DNA of 32,527 nucleotides, from assembly GCA_024278455.1 (NCBI GenBank), contig JAJRTE010000067.1, positions 1 to 32,527 of the forward strand, given 5' to 3'. A model generated the notes under the pieces. The model was not told where the DNA came from. It searched no databases and worked only from the letters and a program-made list of their open reading frames with translations. How positions within the stretch are numbered: the stretch's first letter is position 1; each line of letters begins with the position of its first letter. Source of the DNA: Myxococcota bacterium. GTDB taxonomy: Bacteria > Myxococcota_A > UBA796 > JAJRTE01. The translations under genes were made by a program, and so were the position numbers. Of the stretch, positions 1-8,606 are shown one piece after another.

Positions 1-522
1 ACATCGAACGGGAGGCACATCACCGGACCGGACGGGGGAACGCGTTTCACGCCCTGGTCCTAGAGAATAGCGGCGTCTGCGGCGTCGAAGCGGTGCGGTC
101 GGCGAGAAGGCCACGGCCTGGAAGAGCTTGTCGGCGTCTTTCAGCGAGCCGTCGGGCGTCGAACCGGTGCGGTCGGCGAGAAGGCCACGGCCGAGGTGCC
201 CTTTTCACGGTGGATCGAAGAGAGGTCGTCCACGGGCGCCACCGACTTACGAGAAGGCCACGGCCGACGTGCCTGCCCCACAGAGGTTTGAAGAGAGGTC
301 GTCCACACGGGCCATCGACTTGCGAGAAAACCACGGCCGATACGACGGTCCCACGGATGCCGGGTCATGACGTGGTTCTCTGCGAACGAATCAACGAGCA
401 CGTCAAAGTCGCCGAGTCCTTCCGACTCCCCGGACAGCTACGGGACACCAGAACATCGTGTTCATGGGAAGAGCACGGGACGAAAAGAATCCACATCCAC
501 GAAAGAAGGAGGAGAACCACGG
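1..522. other. Gene-free left edge with tandem repeats and 5' leader
   Basis: No convincing gene lies here. Reading frames on both strands are open by chance because of high G+C, and none shows a recognisable domain. The interval holds the 73-bp repeats annotated separately (81-344). From about 345 to 522 it is the upstream leader of the spermidine-synthase-like gene. An in-frame ATG at 367 would add 52 low-complexity residues (many Ser, Thr, Lys) to that gene, but it lacks a ribosome binding site, so I treat 367-522 as untranslated. Confidence 0.5.
81..344. repeat. Degenerate 73-bp tandem repeat, about four units
   Basis: The core CGAGAAGGCCACGGCC recurs at 103-118, 177-192 and 250-265, and with two changes at 323-338, giving spacings of 74, 73 and 73 bp. 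Longer matches join neighbouring units. Positions 81-118 and 155-192 match over 38 bp with one difference. A second shared block, GAAGAGAGGTCGTCCAC, occurs at about 217 and 290. The period is not a multiple of three and the frames differ between units, so this is not a protein repeat. Each unit ends in the GGCC-AC-GGCC element. Function is unknown; it could be a non-coding repeat, a protein-binding array or the decayed end of something to the left. Confidence 0.75.
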
Positions 523-2670
523 ATGAGCGATTCCTTCACGCAACCAGGGGACGCAGGTTCGAGCCGCGAACCACGGGCCGCCCTTCCCTTCCATCTCGCT
601 GCTTTTTCAGGGGCCTTTCTCCTCTTCACCCTGGAACTCATGATCGGCCGCATGCTGTTGCCGGTCTACGGGAACAGCGCTTCGGTCTGGACTACATGCC
701 TCGTCTACTTCCAGGGCCTGCTGCTCCTGGGCTACTGGTACGCGGCCAGGATCTCCTCGACCCGGTCTCGATCCATCCCCTGGTGGCACCTGGGCCTTGT
801 CATCCTCCCGGTCGCCACCTTCCCCTTTCATCTCGTTTCGTTCGATATCCCGCCCATGGCCGGCGTCGTGCTCTCGCTGTCCGTGGCGATCGGTCTTCCA
901 TTCTTCGTGCTGTCCAGCGCCAGTGTAGTGGCCCAGGCATGGTTCGCACGGACCGGGCACCCCCGGGCAGGCGACCCCTATTTTCTCTATGCCAGCTCCA
1001 ACGCGGGCGCGCTCCTGGCCTTGCTGCTGTATCCATTCGTCATCGAGCCCGCCATGGGGATGGCACGGCAGCGTCTCGCCTGGTACGGTGCCTACCTGCT
1101 CCACATCCTGCTCATGGCGTGGTGCGTCTCGAAGGTACGAGCGGCACACGAAAGGCGCGCACAGACGGGCGGCAATGAGAGTCGCCGCCCGGTGCCGGTC
1201 TCCATGGGGGACGCTGAAGCCGGTGACGGGCCGCCGGTTCGTCAACTCGGTGAGCCAGGACGCCTGGACACCCTCCAATGGCTGATGCTGTCCGCTGGGG
1301 CGAACGCCGTTCTGATGGCCGCCACCAACGTGATGACCCTGGATGCGCCGGTTCCTTTGCTGTGGGTCGTGCCCCTGGCCATCTACCTCGCGACGCTCAT
1401 CATCTGCTTCGGGCGCCGCGCACCCGGCCCGAGACTGATCGGCACCCTGGGCGGCGCAGGCATCGCGGTCGCGATCGTTGCAATGCTGTTCCTGGTGGCC
1501 AAGGTCCACATCCAGGGGGCGTTCATCACGTTCCACGCCGCCATGTTGTGGGTGGGGTGTCTCCTGTGCCACTTCCGGCTCGTGCGCGCTCGACCATCCG
1601 ACCCGAGCCGGCTCGGAAAGTTCTACTTGTGCATGTCCGCCGGCGGATGGCTGGGTGCCCTCCTGGCCGGAATCCTCGTCCCGCTCGCTCTCCATCGCGT
1701 GACCCTGAGCTTCCTCGACTACCTCGCCGCGTTCGGGCTGATCCTGGCGGCACTGATGATCCGCGACGCCCGGGTCGCTCTCGCCTACTTCAGATTGCGC
1801 CCGTCTCGAGCCGTGGCCCTCGGGCTGCTTTTCGCCCTGGCCATCTCTCTCGGAGTGACCGCCGCGGCAAGGCTCCTCGAGGAACAAGTAGACGGCGCAC
1901 GGACGTTCTATGGTATCTACCGGATCGCGGACAGGGATGGTCTGCGCTGGTTCCAACACGGCAACACCATTCACGGGGTCCAGTCCCTGGACGACACTTC
2001 CGGCCGCGTCCCACTCGGGTACTACTACCCGGACTCCCCTATCGGCCGGATCTTCACCTCCAGCCTGGCGTTCCAAGCGGTCGGCATCGTGGGGTTGGGT
2101 GCGGGGGCGCTGGCGGCCTACCAGCAACCGGGGCAAACCTGGGACTTTTTCGAACTGGACCCCGAGGTCGAACGGATTGCACGACAAGATTTCACGTTCC
2201 TACGCGGCGCCGTGGCTCCGACTCGAGTCATCATAGGCGACGCCCGTCTCACGCTGCGCGACGTGGAAGCGGAACGGTATGACCTGCTGGTCCTGGATAC
2301 CTTCTCGAGCGACTTTCTGCCGTTGCACCTCGTGACCCGGGAAGCGATCGAACTCTACTTCGACAAACTTGCCCCGGACGGGCTGCTGGTGTTTCACATC
2401 TCGAGCCGTGTGTTCGATATCTTGCCTGTGCTGGAACGTCTCGCCCTGGACCTCGATCTGTTCTGGGCCGTAGGCGGCGAGCGGGTCGCCACGGGGCAAC
2501 AGACCAGGGTGGACCGCTTCCCAGGCCTCTGGTTCGCCGCGACATACAGCTCGAGCCGCCACGAACAGGTGCTCGAGCTGCCGCCCTGGCAGACATGGGA
2601 AGTCAGCGAGGAGATCAAGGCGAGGCGAGTCTGGACCGACGACTACGTCAACCTGTTCGACGCTCTGTGA
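523..2670 (+). CDS. Fused membrane / spermidine synthase-like protein
   Basis: This is a 715-residue polytopic membrane protein with a C-terminal class I methyltransferase fold of the spermidine synthase family. Residues about 22-470 form some ten hydrophobic helices; the first (LAAFSGAFLLFTLELMIGR) is typical of 'fused MFS/spermidine synthase' proteins. The cytosolic domain from about 500 has the nucleotide-binding glycine motif GIVGLGAGALAAY near 520, an acidic FELDPEVE near 542, GDARLTLRD, and DTFSSDFLPLHL near 592, where spermidine synthases have their catalytic Asp region. Start chosen at 523 because AGAAGGAGGA lies just upstream. Family members are inferred to make or use polyamine-like aminopropyl groups, but the substrate of the fused forms is mostly unknown. 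The gene stands alone, convergent with the phosphohexomutase. Confidence 0.88.
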   Translation: MSDSFTQPGDAGSSREPRAALPFHLAAFSGAFLLFTLELMIGRMLLPVYGNSASVWTTCLVYFQGLLLLGYWYAARISSTRSRSIPWWHLGLVILPVATFPFHLVSFDIPPMAGVVLSLSVAIGLPFFVLSSASVVAQAWFARTGHPRAGDPYFLYASSNAGALLALLLYPFVIEPAMGMARQRLAWYGAYLLHILLMAWCVSKVRAAHERRAQTGGNESRRPVPVSMGDAEAGDGPPVRQLGEPGRLDTLQWLMLSAGANAVLMAATNVMTLDAPVPLLWVVPLAIYLATLIICFGRRAPGPRLIGTLGGAGIAVAIVAMLFLVAKVHIQGAFITFHAAMLWVGCLLCHFRLVRARPSDPSRLGKFYLCMSAGGWLGALLAGILVPLALHRVTLSFLDYLAAFGLILAALMIRDARVALAYFRLRPSRAVALGLLFALAISLGVTAAARLLEEQVDGARTFYGIYRIADRDGLRWFQHGNTIHGVQSLDDTSGRVPLGYYYPDSPIGRIFTSSLAFQAVGIVGLGAGALAAYQQPGQTWDFFELDPEVERIARQDFTFLRGAVAPTRVIIGDARLTLRDVEAERYDLLVLDTFSSDFLPLHLVTREAIELYFDKLAPDGLLVFHISSRVFDILPVLERLALDLDLFWAVGGERVATGQQTRVDRFPGLWFAATYSSSRHEQVLELPPWQTWEVSEEIKARRVWTDDYVNLFDAL

Positions 2671-2761
2671 CAGGGCAACCCGCTGTTCCTGCACGGCATC
2701 GAAGCTCGCAGAGACTTCTTCATGGATGAACATGGCCGCCAGGGACAGCTCCCGCGCACCC

Positions 2762-4549
2762 CTACCCGGCGTCGAGGCAGGATGAGACTTCTCGCACCAG
2801 CCAGCCAAGGATCGCCTTCTGCCAGCGCTCGGCCTCGGCACGTTCGCGCGCCGAACTCTCCGGCGCGGCGAAAGTCTCCACGTAGGGGCGGACGACGGGC
2901 TCGGTCCCCGACGGCCGCACGCCGAACCACCACCCGCTGTCGAAAACGATCTTGTACCCGTCGAGCGTGAAGACCTCTTTCACATGGAACACCCGGCCGT
3001 CGATCTCCACGGAACTCTCCGGGGTGATGGTGCCGAACCTGGCGGCGAGCCCCTGCCGCAGCGCGTCACCGCCAAGCGCACCCCGAACTTTGGTGCGCTC
3101 GAAGTAGTAATAGCCCAGTTCGCGCTCGAGTTCCCACAGGAGTTCCTCCGGGGGGGCGTCATAGTGAAGCACCATCGAGATGAGCGCGAGCGCGGCGATC
3201 AAGCCGTCCTTGTCCAAGGTCCATCCCTGGGGCGACATCCCGTCGCTCTCCTCCCAGCAGTTCACCGACGTGGCCACGTGGGGACGCATGTACTGGAAAC
3301 CGACCCTGGTCTCGTTCAACACGCCCTCCGGCAGGTAACAGTTCAACGCGGCGTCCGCCATGTGGCTCGTCATCACCGATCGGGTCACGTCACCGGTAAT
3401 CCCATGCTCCTGGGCGAGATACTTGACGACGAGAGGCCCGAACTTGTTCATGACCAGAGTCGCGGTGCGCCCCCCCCCGACGAAGCGGTCCCCGTCGCCG
3501 TCATTCATGAATCCCACGGTCAGACGAGCACTCGAGGACGCCATCTTCTCCTGCAAGGCCCTGAAGTTCTCCTTCGAAGGCTCCCGCTCCTTCCCTCCGA
3601 ACAGGTAGTCCACCACCCCATTGAAGACATGCAGCTTGCCAGGCACGACGCCCTCGAGCAACCGTTCGTACTTGCCCTGAGTCGCACCGAAACCGTTGTC
3701 CACGAACAGGGCGACATCGCGGCTGTTGATGTTATCCACAAGAGCGTCGAGTTCCAGCCAGGGGATTCGCCTGGACAAGGCCTCGCGGTACAACACCATG
3801 GGGTCGGCAGAAACGTAGCGACCCGGCGTCTGCTTCGCCGCCTCGATCTCCGCAACGCCAAGGGCATAGTAGCCGGTGCCGTTGCGGAAAATCTCGCTGG
3901 CCCGACCGGCGATGGGGCCCGTGAGTTCCTCGGGCGCCGGCCCGCCGTCGGCAGGGTTGAACTTGAACCCGTGGTAGTTGAACGGGTTGTGGCTGGGCGT
4001 GAAGTTGATGGAGAAGGCCGCGTTCGTCTCGAGGATGGCAGCGGAAACTTCGGGCGTGGTGGCCATCCCGAGGTACGTGACCCGGATCGAATGCGCGAGC
4101 AGGATGCGGGCCGCCGTCTGGGCGAATTCAGCCCCGGCGATGCGGGTGTCGTGCGCGAGAATGCAGCCCCGATTCTTGAGGTCCGCCATGTCCCTCACGC
4201 CCAGTGCCCGGAAATGATCCCGCTTCAGAACCACGTCGACCACAGCCTGCGTAACACACGCGACGTTTTCGACGGTGAAGTCATCCACAAGAAGCCCGCG
4301 CCATCCCGATGTGCCGAACCGCACCCCGGTTTTCGTGGGATCCGCCCGCTCACGCATGGCCTTGAGCACCAGAGAGAACAGGGCATCCCGAAGCTGCGCC
4401 GCCTCCACCGAACGGTCCGCCTTCGATGAACCGTCCGGATAGAGCCAGGGCATGATCCGCTCGAGTGCCTCGATGTACGCCCCTCGCGCCACCAGGTCGG
4501 CTACATCGAACGACTCGGCAAGTGCTGTGAAGTCAGGTTTGGTCTCCAT
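2762..4549 (-). CDS. Phosphoglucomutase/phosphomannomutase family protein
   Basis: This 595-residue cytosolic alpha-D-phosphohexomutase interconverts hexose 1- and 6-phosphates, feeding sugar-nucleotide synthesis. All four family elements are visible: FGTSGWRG at 79-85; the phosphoserine loop TPSHNP at 184-189 (Ser186 is the phosphorylated residue; TASHNP is commoner); the metal loop DGDGDR at 350-355; and the phosphate-binding RPSGTEP at 545-551. It is longer than the usual 450-550, mainly from about 70 extra N-terminal residues before the first domain. I chose the ATG at 4549, with GGGAG about 10 nt upstream; a GTG at 4606 would add 19 Pro/Arg-rich residues. It is the last gene of a same-strand run, 230 bp after DUF523. 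Exact sugar specificity cannot be read from sequence. Confidence 0.9.
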   Translation of the reverse strand: METKPDFTALAESFDVADLVARGAYIEALERIMPWLYPDGSSKADRSVEAAQLRDALFSLVLKAMRERADPTKTGVRFGTSGWRGLLVDDFTVENVACVTQAVVDVVLKRDHFRALGVRDMADLKNRGCILAHDTRIAGAEFAQTAARILLAHSIRVTYLGMATTPEVSAAILETNAAFSINFTPSHNPFNYHGFKFNPADGGPAPEELTGPIAGRASEIFRNGTGYYALGVAEIEAAKQTPGRYVSADPMVLYREALSRRIPWLELDALVDNINSRDVALFVDNGFGATQGKYERLLEGVVPGKLHVFNGVVDYLFGGKEREPSKENFRALQEKMASSSARLTVGFMNDGDGDRFVGGGRTATLVMNKFGPLVVKYLAQEHGITGDVTRSVMTSHMADAALNCYLPEGVLNETRVGFQYMRPHVATSVNCWEESDGMSPQGWTLDKDGLIAALALISMVLHYDAPPEELLWELERELGYYYFERTKVRGALGGDALRQGLAARFGTITPESSVEIDGRVFHVKEVFTLDGYKIVFDSGWWFGVRPSGTEPVVRPYVETFAAPESSARERAEAERWQKAILGWLVREVSSCLDAG

Positions 4550-4779
4550 GATGTCCGGGCTCCCTGGACGCGGCTGCTCACGTTTCCGGGGTTGGCTGTC
4601 ACCCACGTCGGCCGGTCAAGATACTACGTTCGGGACAGCAAGTCCAGTACCTATTTCGACACGGTGAGGGTCGGGCAACGCTGGCACGATATGCGACGTC
4701 ACCCTGAACGCGCAGACGGTCACTGCTGGAGCGAGAGACTCGGGCACGTAGGGAAGCCGGCTCCCCCGACGAAAAAGAC

Positions 4780-5253
4780 TCACGTGCCATCCTCACCCAG
4801 GACGGACTCTCGCCACGCTTCCTCAGACGCGACGCCGATACCATGCTCGAGAAAAAGCGCAGACGTGACGCCACGGCCCGGACGGCTCCTGCCCGTGAAA
4901 CTCCCGTCCCGAATCCTCGTCACGCCACAAGAAGGACTGCCATCCTTGAAAACCGCTCGATCGGCACCGGCCGCTTCGGCCAACTCCAGGGCACGGCGAG
5001 CCCCGGCCAGGAAAGCCGATGTCACGTCGCGCCCTTCCACGGTCACGACTCGAGCCCGCCCACGCAGCACATCGGAACCGTCTCCACCCCGGATCTCGGA
5101 CGGCGCTCGAGGCGTGTCCAGACCGCCGAGTTCCTCCGGGCATACCATCATGACACCGCCAGCGTTCACAAGCGCCTCGATCCCCGGATCCGCCCTGGAG
5201 TCACCGTCGAAGCGGCAACGACAACCAGCCAAACAGCCGCTCACAACCAGCAC
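4780..5253 (-). CDS. DUF523 family protein
   Basis: This 157-residue protein covers the full DUF523 (YbbK-like) domain. The family signature is intact: VSGCLAGCRCRFDG with Cys7, Cys11 and Cys13; CPEELGGLDTPR with Cys38; the GRDVTSAFLAGA stretch; and KDGSPSCG with Cys109. The clustered cysteines suggest metal or Fe-S binding, but biochemical function is not established for the family. No ATG fits. A GTG at 5253 with GGGAGG five bases upstream places the start exactly before the conserved VSGCL motif. The gene follows the small secreted protein by 55 bp on the same strand, so the two are probably co-transcribed. DUF523 is sometimes fused to or beside DUF1722; no such partner is seen here. Confidence 0.85.
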   Translation of the reverse strand: MLVVSGCLAGCRCRFDGDSRADPGIEALVNAGGVMMVCPEELGGLDTPRAPSEIRGGDGSDVLRGRARVVTVEGRDVTSAFLAGARRALELAEAAGADRAVFKDGSPSCGVTRIRDGSFTGRSRPGRGVTSALFLEHGIGVASEEAWRESVLGEDGT

Positions 5254-5308
5254 GGCAGCCTCCCGGCTCGACAGGAAACAGGATCGGCAAGGCACCGATC
5301 CCCGGCCG

Positions 5309-5941
5309 TCACCATTCGGGTGCCAGCTCCAGCCCACGGAATGGCGCCAACCGGCTCGGCGAGTCCGGCGAGACGTAGGGAACCAGGTGACCACTGTAGT
5401 CGGCGTTCACGAACCCACCGGGAACACGACTCACCACGTCGAAAACGATCTCCCCGCTGTCCGTGACGTACTGCGGCTGCACGTTCATGTCCCAATACCC
5501 CGTTTCCCAGTAGTAGGCGATGGCGCCGGTGCCATCCAGGGGGACCGGGTTGCCGGTATGGGCCGACGCGTAGGCCGCGTCGTAGAACACCAGGATCTGA
5601 ACGCCGCCATCCCATTCCCAGGGATACTTGAAGTTCCCAATGGATATGACATAGACCTCGTACCCCTCGATCTCCTCCAGCATCACGTAGGTCTGGAAAT
5701 CGTCCGTGGACGTGAAGTACAGAGGGTCCCCGCCGACATTGAGACAGATCTCCTCCACGTAGGCGTAGGTCTGCCCAACCAGGTCCTCGCTGTACAACAC
5801 ACCGTTGAAGTACCCCATGATGGACATGGGCTCATCAGCACACGGTGGTGGGGATCCACACTGGGTGGCATCGGCAGACATGAAGAACAGCCCGAACGCC
5901 CCCCAAAACAGCAGTGAGACAACACGCTTCGATACCAGCAT
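5309..5941 (-). CDS. Secreted protein of unknown function
   Basis: I do not recognise this 210-residue protein. It begins with a clear signal peptide (K5, R6, hydrophobic 7-22) and a likely cleavage after ADA at 23-25. The mature part is acidic and rich in Tyr, Trp, Phe and Gly, with two N-terminal cysteines (28 and 34), a composition typical of small beta-rich secreted proteins. The ATG at 5941 was chosen because GGAGG lies four bases upstream; an in-frame extension to 5995 would hide the signal sequence. It sits 72 bp after the prolyl oligopeptidase and 55 bp before DUF523 on the same strand, so a shared transcript is likely. No catalytic motif is evident. Confidence 0.65.
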   Translation of the reverse strand: MLVSKRVVSLLFWGAFGLFFMSADATQCGSPPPCADEPMSIMGYFNGVLYSEDLVGQTYAYVEEICLNVGGDPLYFTSTDDFQTYVMLEEIEGYEVYVISIGNFKYPWEWDGGVQILVFYDAAYASAHTGNPVPLDGTGAIAYYWETGYWDMNVQPQYVTDSGEIVFDVVSRVPGGFVNADYSGHLVPYVSPDSPSRLAPFRGLELAPEW

Positions 5942-6013
5942 ACGTCCTCCGTCGTCGTGGGTCGCAGCAAGGTTCGCAGACCGGTCTGCCCACAAACCGG
6001 TGCTGCCGAGTGC

Positions 6014-8251
6014 TCACCACGAATCCTGGCCTGCAGGGGGAGGCATGTCAAGCTGGTCGGCGAGAAAAGCGTACACATCCGCGCCCCGCTCCACGGCTTG
6101 CGTCCTCGACCCGGAACCCCCGTGTCCAGCATGCCGTTCGATACGCAGCAACACCGGTGCAGAATGGCTCGAGGCGACACTTTGCAGGCGTGCAACGAAT
6201 TTCCGGGCGTGCATGGGATCGACGCGATCGTCGCTGTCAGCACTCAGCACGAGTACCGCCGGGTAGCCGGCTCCTGGAACCAGTTGATGGTAAGGGGAGT
6301 AGCCGAACAAGACCTTGAAGTCTTCCTCCTTATCGGGCGACCCATACTCCGGTATCCAGGTCTGGCCACCGCCCGAAAGATGATAGCGCACCATGTCCAG
6401 GAGGGGTACCGCGCAGACGACCGCCCGGAACAGCTCCGGCCGTTGTACCATCGCCGCACCCACCAGCAAACCGCCGTTGGACCCGCCCTCGATGGCAAGA
6501 CTCTCCGGCCGCGTGTACCGCTGCGCCACCAGGTACTCGGCCGCGGCGATGAAGTCGTCGAAAGTGTTCTGCTTTTCGTGCATCATCCCGGCCCGGTGCC
6601 ATGCCTTGCCGTATTCTCCGCCCCCTCTCACGTTGGCCATGGCGAACCCCCCACCGGCATCCAGCCAAGCCAGGACTCCACCCTGGAACCGGGGGGCCAG
6701 GCTGACATTGAACCCGCCGTAGCCGGTAAGCAGGAACGGCGTCGAGCCATCCCGCACCATGCCCCGCCGGTAGACCAGGAACATGGAGACGAGCGTACCG
6801 TCCCTCGAGCGATACCGGACCTGCTCGATCTCTACCCGGGAAGTGTCGGCGTCCAGCGACACCGAGGACCAGAGAGCCGTCTCACCGCTCGAGATGCTGG
6901 TCCGGTAGACTACCGGGCGTCGAGTGAACGAACTGAACTCGATGAACATCTCGTCGTCGCCCGGGGTGCCGGTGAACCGCGGGATCGACCCCCATTCCGG
7001 AAGCGGAACCCGCCTGACCATCTCACCATCCAACGTGCGCACCTCGAGAACTTCGCACGCACGTTCCAGGTAGCGGAGCACGAGGTGCCCGCCCAGCACG
7101 GCCATGCCCTCCAGGGGCATCCCGGGCCGTTCCGGCACGACGGTGCGCGCATCATCGAGTGCGGTGGTACCCTCGGGCACCGAGATGACCTTCCAGGCCG
7201 GTGCCCCATCGTCGGTCAGCAGGAAGAACCGTCCTCTCCACGCAGTGACGTCGTAGATGGCGCGTCGTCCGGTCACCAGGGGCACGAAATGCGCACCCGC
7301 CTCCTCGAGGTCCCGGAAAAAGATGTCCATGGCTGCCCATCCGTGCTGAATGAGCACGAACAGCCACCGGCCGTCCCTCGAGAGCTTGGGATACATGAAG
7401 GCCGTCCGGTCTCCCGTGGAGGGGTGAACGAGGATGTCGTTGCGAGGCGACGTTCCACACCGGTGAAACCGGATCTCCGCCTGTCCAGGCACGTCGACGG
7501 ATGGTATCGAGGGATCTACCGGCACCCAGGTGTAGTAGAACCCTGATCCGTCGGGAGTCCACTGTGGATCCGCATACTTGGCGCCCTCGATCACGTCGGC
7601 GGCCGACGTCGCACGGGTCTCCACATCCATGACGTGGAGAGTGGCCTCATCGGCATTGTTCGGACTGAGTGCATAGGCGAGGCGCTTGCCGTCCGGAGAC
7701 GGCGACCAGGCACCGAGCGAGACGTGGGGATCCGAAAAAGCGTTGGGGTCGATCAGAACTCGAGGCTCGCCAGACAGCCCCTCCTGCCAATACAAGACGG
7801 GCCTTTCCCGGCCCGGCAAGAAACGCAGGGTGAAGTAACGACCGCCTTCCGCGACCGGTGCCCTCGCGTCGTCGAAGAATGCGTAGCGCTCGAGTCGCGT
7901 TGCGAAGAACTTTCGGGCAGGCAGGGATGAGAGGTAGTCGCGTGCGAGTCGATCCTGTGCGTTCATCCATGCCTGGACATCCGGGGCGCGCCCGTTCTCG
8001 AGCCACCGGTACGGGTCATTCACGACGTTCCCGAAATGCACCTCGGAGACATCCTCCACTCGAGTACGGGGGTAGTCGATTGCACGAAACCTCGCGCCTC
8101 CGTCCGCGGATGGGTGACCTGCACGCCCGGACGGGCCCCGGGTCGGTTCGAGGGGCGGCGCCACGGCGGTTCGTCCGCCGATGCTCCCGCAAGCCAGCAT
8201 GCCAAGCACAGATGGGGTGGCCATCGCCAAACGTAACGTCCCGTAGTCCAT
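6014..8251 (-). CDS. Prolyl oligopeptidase (peptidase S9A)
   Basis: A 745-residue serine peptidase that cleaves short peptides after proline. The N-terminal beta-propeller begins with DPYRWLEN, the usual S9A entry motif. The C-terminal alpha/beta-hydrolase domain carries the complete triad: Ser591 in GGSNGG, an Asp near 675 in SDDRVDP, and His710 in AGHGG. The ATG at 8251 has GGAG six bases upstream. It gives an N-terminus with a short hydrophobic run ending MLAC at residues 18-21, an imperfect lipobox, so a lipoprotein or other exported form is likely. Prolyl oligopeptidases from related bacteria are often periplasmic. It is the first gene of a probable operon with the secreted unknown and DUF523. 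A putative promoter lies at 8331-8359. Confidence 0.93.
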   Translation of the reverse strand: MDYGTLRLAMATPSVLGMLACGSIGGRTAVAPPLEPTRGPSGRAGHPSADGGARFRAIDYPRTRVEDVSEVHFGNVVNDPYRWLENGRAPDVQAWMNAQDRLARDYLSSLPARKFFATRLERYAFFDDARAPVAEGGRYFTLRFLPGRERPVLYWQEGLSGEPRVLIDPNAFSDPHVSLGAWSPSPDGKRLAYALSPNNADEATLHVMDVETRATSAADVIEGAKYADPQWTPDGSGFYYTWVPVDPSIPSVDVPGQAEIRFHRCGTSPRNDILVHPSTGDRTAFMYPKLSRDGRWLFVLIQHGWAAMDIFFRDLEEAGAHFVPLVTGRRAIYDVTAWRGRFFLLTDDGAPAWKVISVPEGTTALDDARTVVPERPGMPLEGMAVLGGHLVLRYLERACEVLEVRTLDGEMVRRVPLPEWGSIPRFTGTPGDDEMFIEFSSFTRRPVVYRTSISSGETALWSSVSLDADTSRVEIEQVRYRSRDGTLVSMFLVYRRGMVRDGSTPFLLTGYGGFNVSLAPRFQGGVLAWLDAGGGFAMANVRGGGEYGKAWHRAGMMHEKQNTFDDFIAAAEYLVAQRYTRPESLAIEGGSNGGLLVGAAMVQRPELFRAVVCAVPLLDMVRYHLSGGGQTWIPEYGSPDKEEDFKVLFGYSPYHQLVPGAGYPAVLVLSADSDDRVDPMHARKFVARLQSVASSHSAPVLLRIERHAGHGGSGSRTQAVERGADVYAFLADQLDMPPPAGQDSW

Positions 8252-8330
8252 CGAAGTCTCCAATCTGCGTGCGGGTGGTCGAGTCCCAGCGGAGTGCCGC
8301 CTGATCCTGGTCACATTGCCAGGCGGTCTC

Positions 8331-8359
8331 ATTGTGGCACCGTACCGGCGATGGTACAA
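8331..8359 (-). promoter_or_regulatory. Putative sigma70 promoter of the S9A operon
   Basis: On the minus strand TTGTAC (8359-8354) and CACAAT (8336-8331) are separated by 17 bp, about 75 bp upstream of the ATG at 8251. The -10 matches the consensus at four positions and the -35 at three. The dyad GTACC-N6-GGTAC (8342-8357) covers the -35 and spacer, where a repressor would block polymerase. The call is by inspection only. Confidence 0.35.
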
Positions 8360-8434
8360 CAGTATCGTTGCGACCACACGGTGTTCGACCGTGGCACACC
8401 GGCTCCCTCCATACCCGCCGGCCCGGAAGCCGGC
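8342..8434. promoter_or_regulatory. Cluster of three inverted repeats in divergent intergenic region
   Basis: The 355-bp gap between the divergent S9A peptidase and esterase genes (8252-8606) contains three perfect dyads. They are GTACC-N6-GGTAC at 8342-8357, CACGGT-N5-ACCGTG at 8377-8393 and GCCGGC-N6-GCCGGC at 8417-8434. The first overlaps the putative S9A promoter. They differ in sequence, so they are unlikely to bind one protein; the third could simply be a hairpin. Nothing else is recognisable in this gap. Confidence 0.4.
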
Positions 8435-8606
8435 TCGACCGTAGCACATTTTTCAATTGGGTTTTGCCGAGTTGCGTGCCAGACTCGAGACAGTCCCGCG
8501 CTTGCTCCCGCCTGGACGGCCGGTGGTCGTGCTCGAGGCGAGCGGGGCGTGAGGGACGCCATCCCGAACCGAAGTCGGCCTCAACTGGGCAGGAAAGGAG
8601 CACAGC

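Noticed and set aside
81..344. CRISPR array or tRNA-like cluster at the left edge
   Set aside because: Repeats are contiguous and diverged rather than identical repeats separated by unique spacers; the 73-bp unit has no cloverleaf or CCA-type tRNA features.
367..522. ATG at 367 as start of the spermidine-synthase-like protein
   Set aside because: The added residues are low-complexity and a strong AGAAGGAGGA site precedes the ATG at 523.
607..2187. Long open frame of 526 codons on the minus strand
   Set aside because: It lies wholly within the spermidine-synthase-like gene, has no domain, and is rich in Arg, Gly, Gln and His as expected for antisense reading of high-G+C coding DNA.
2984..4429. 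Open frame of 481 codons on the plus strand
   Set aside because: It is antisense to the phosphohexomutase, which has all four family motifs; its own composition is Arg/His/Gly-rich without a domain.
4550..4606. GTG at 4606 as phosphohexomutase start
   Set aside because: It would add 19 Pro/Arg-rich residues without a ribosome binding site; the ATG at 4549 has one.
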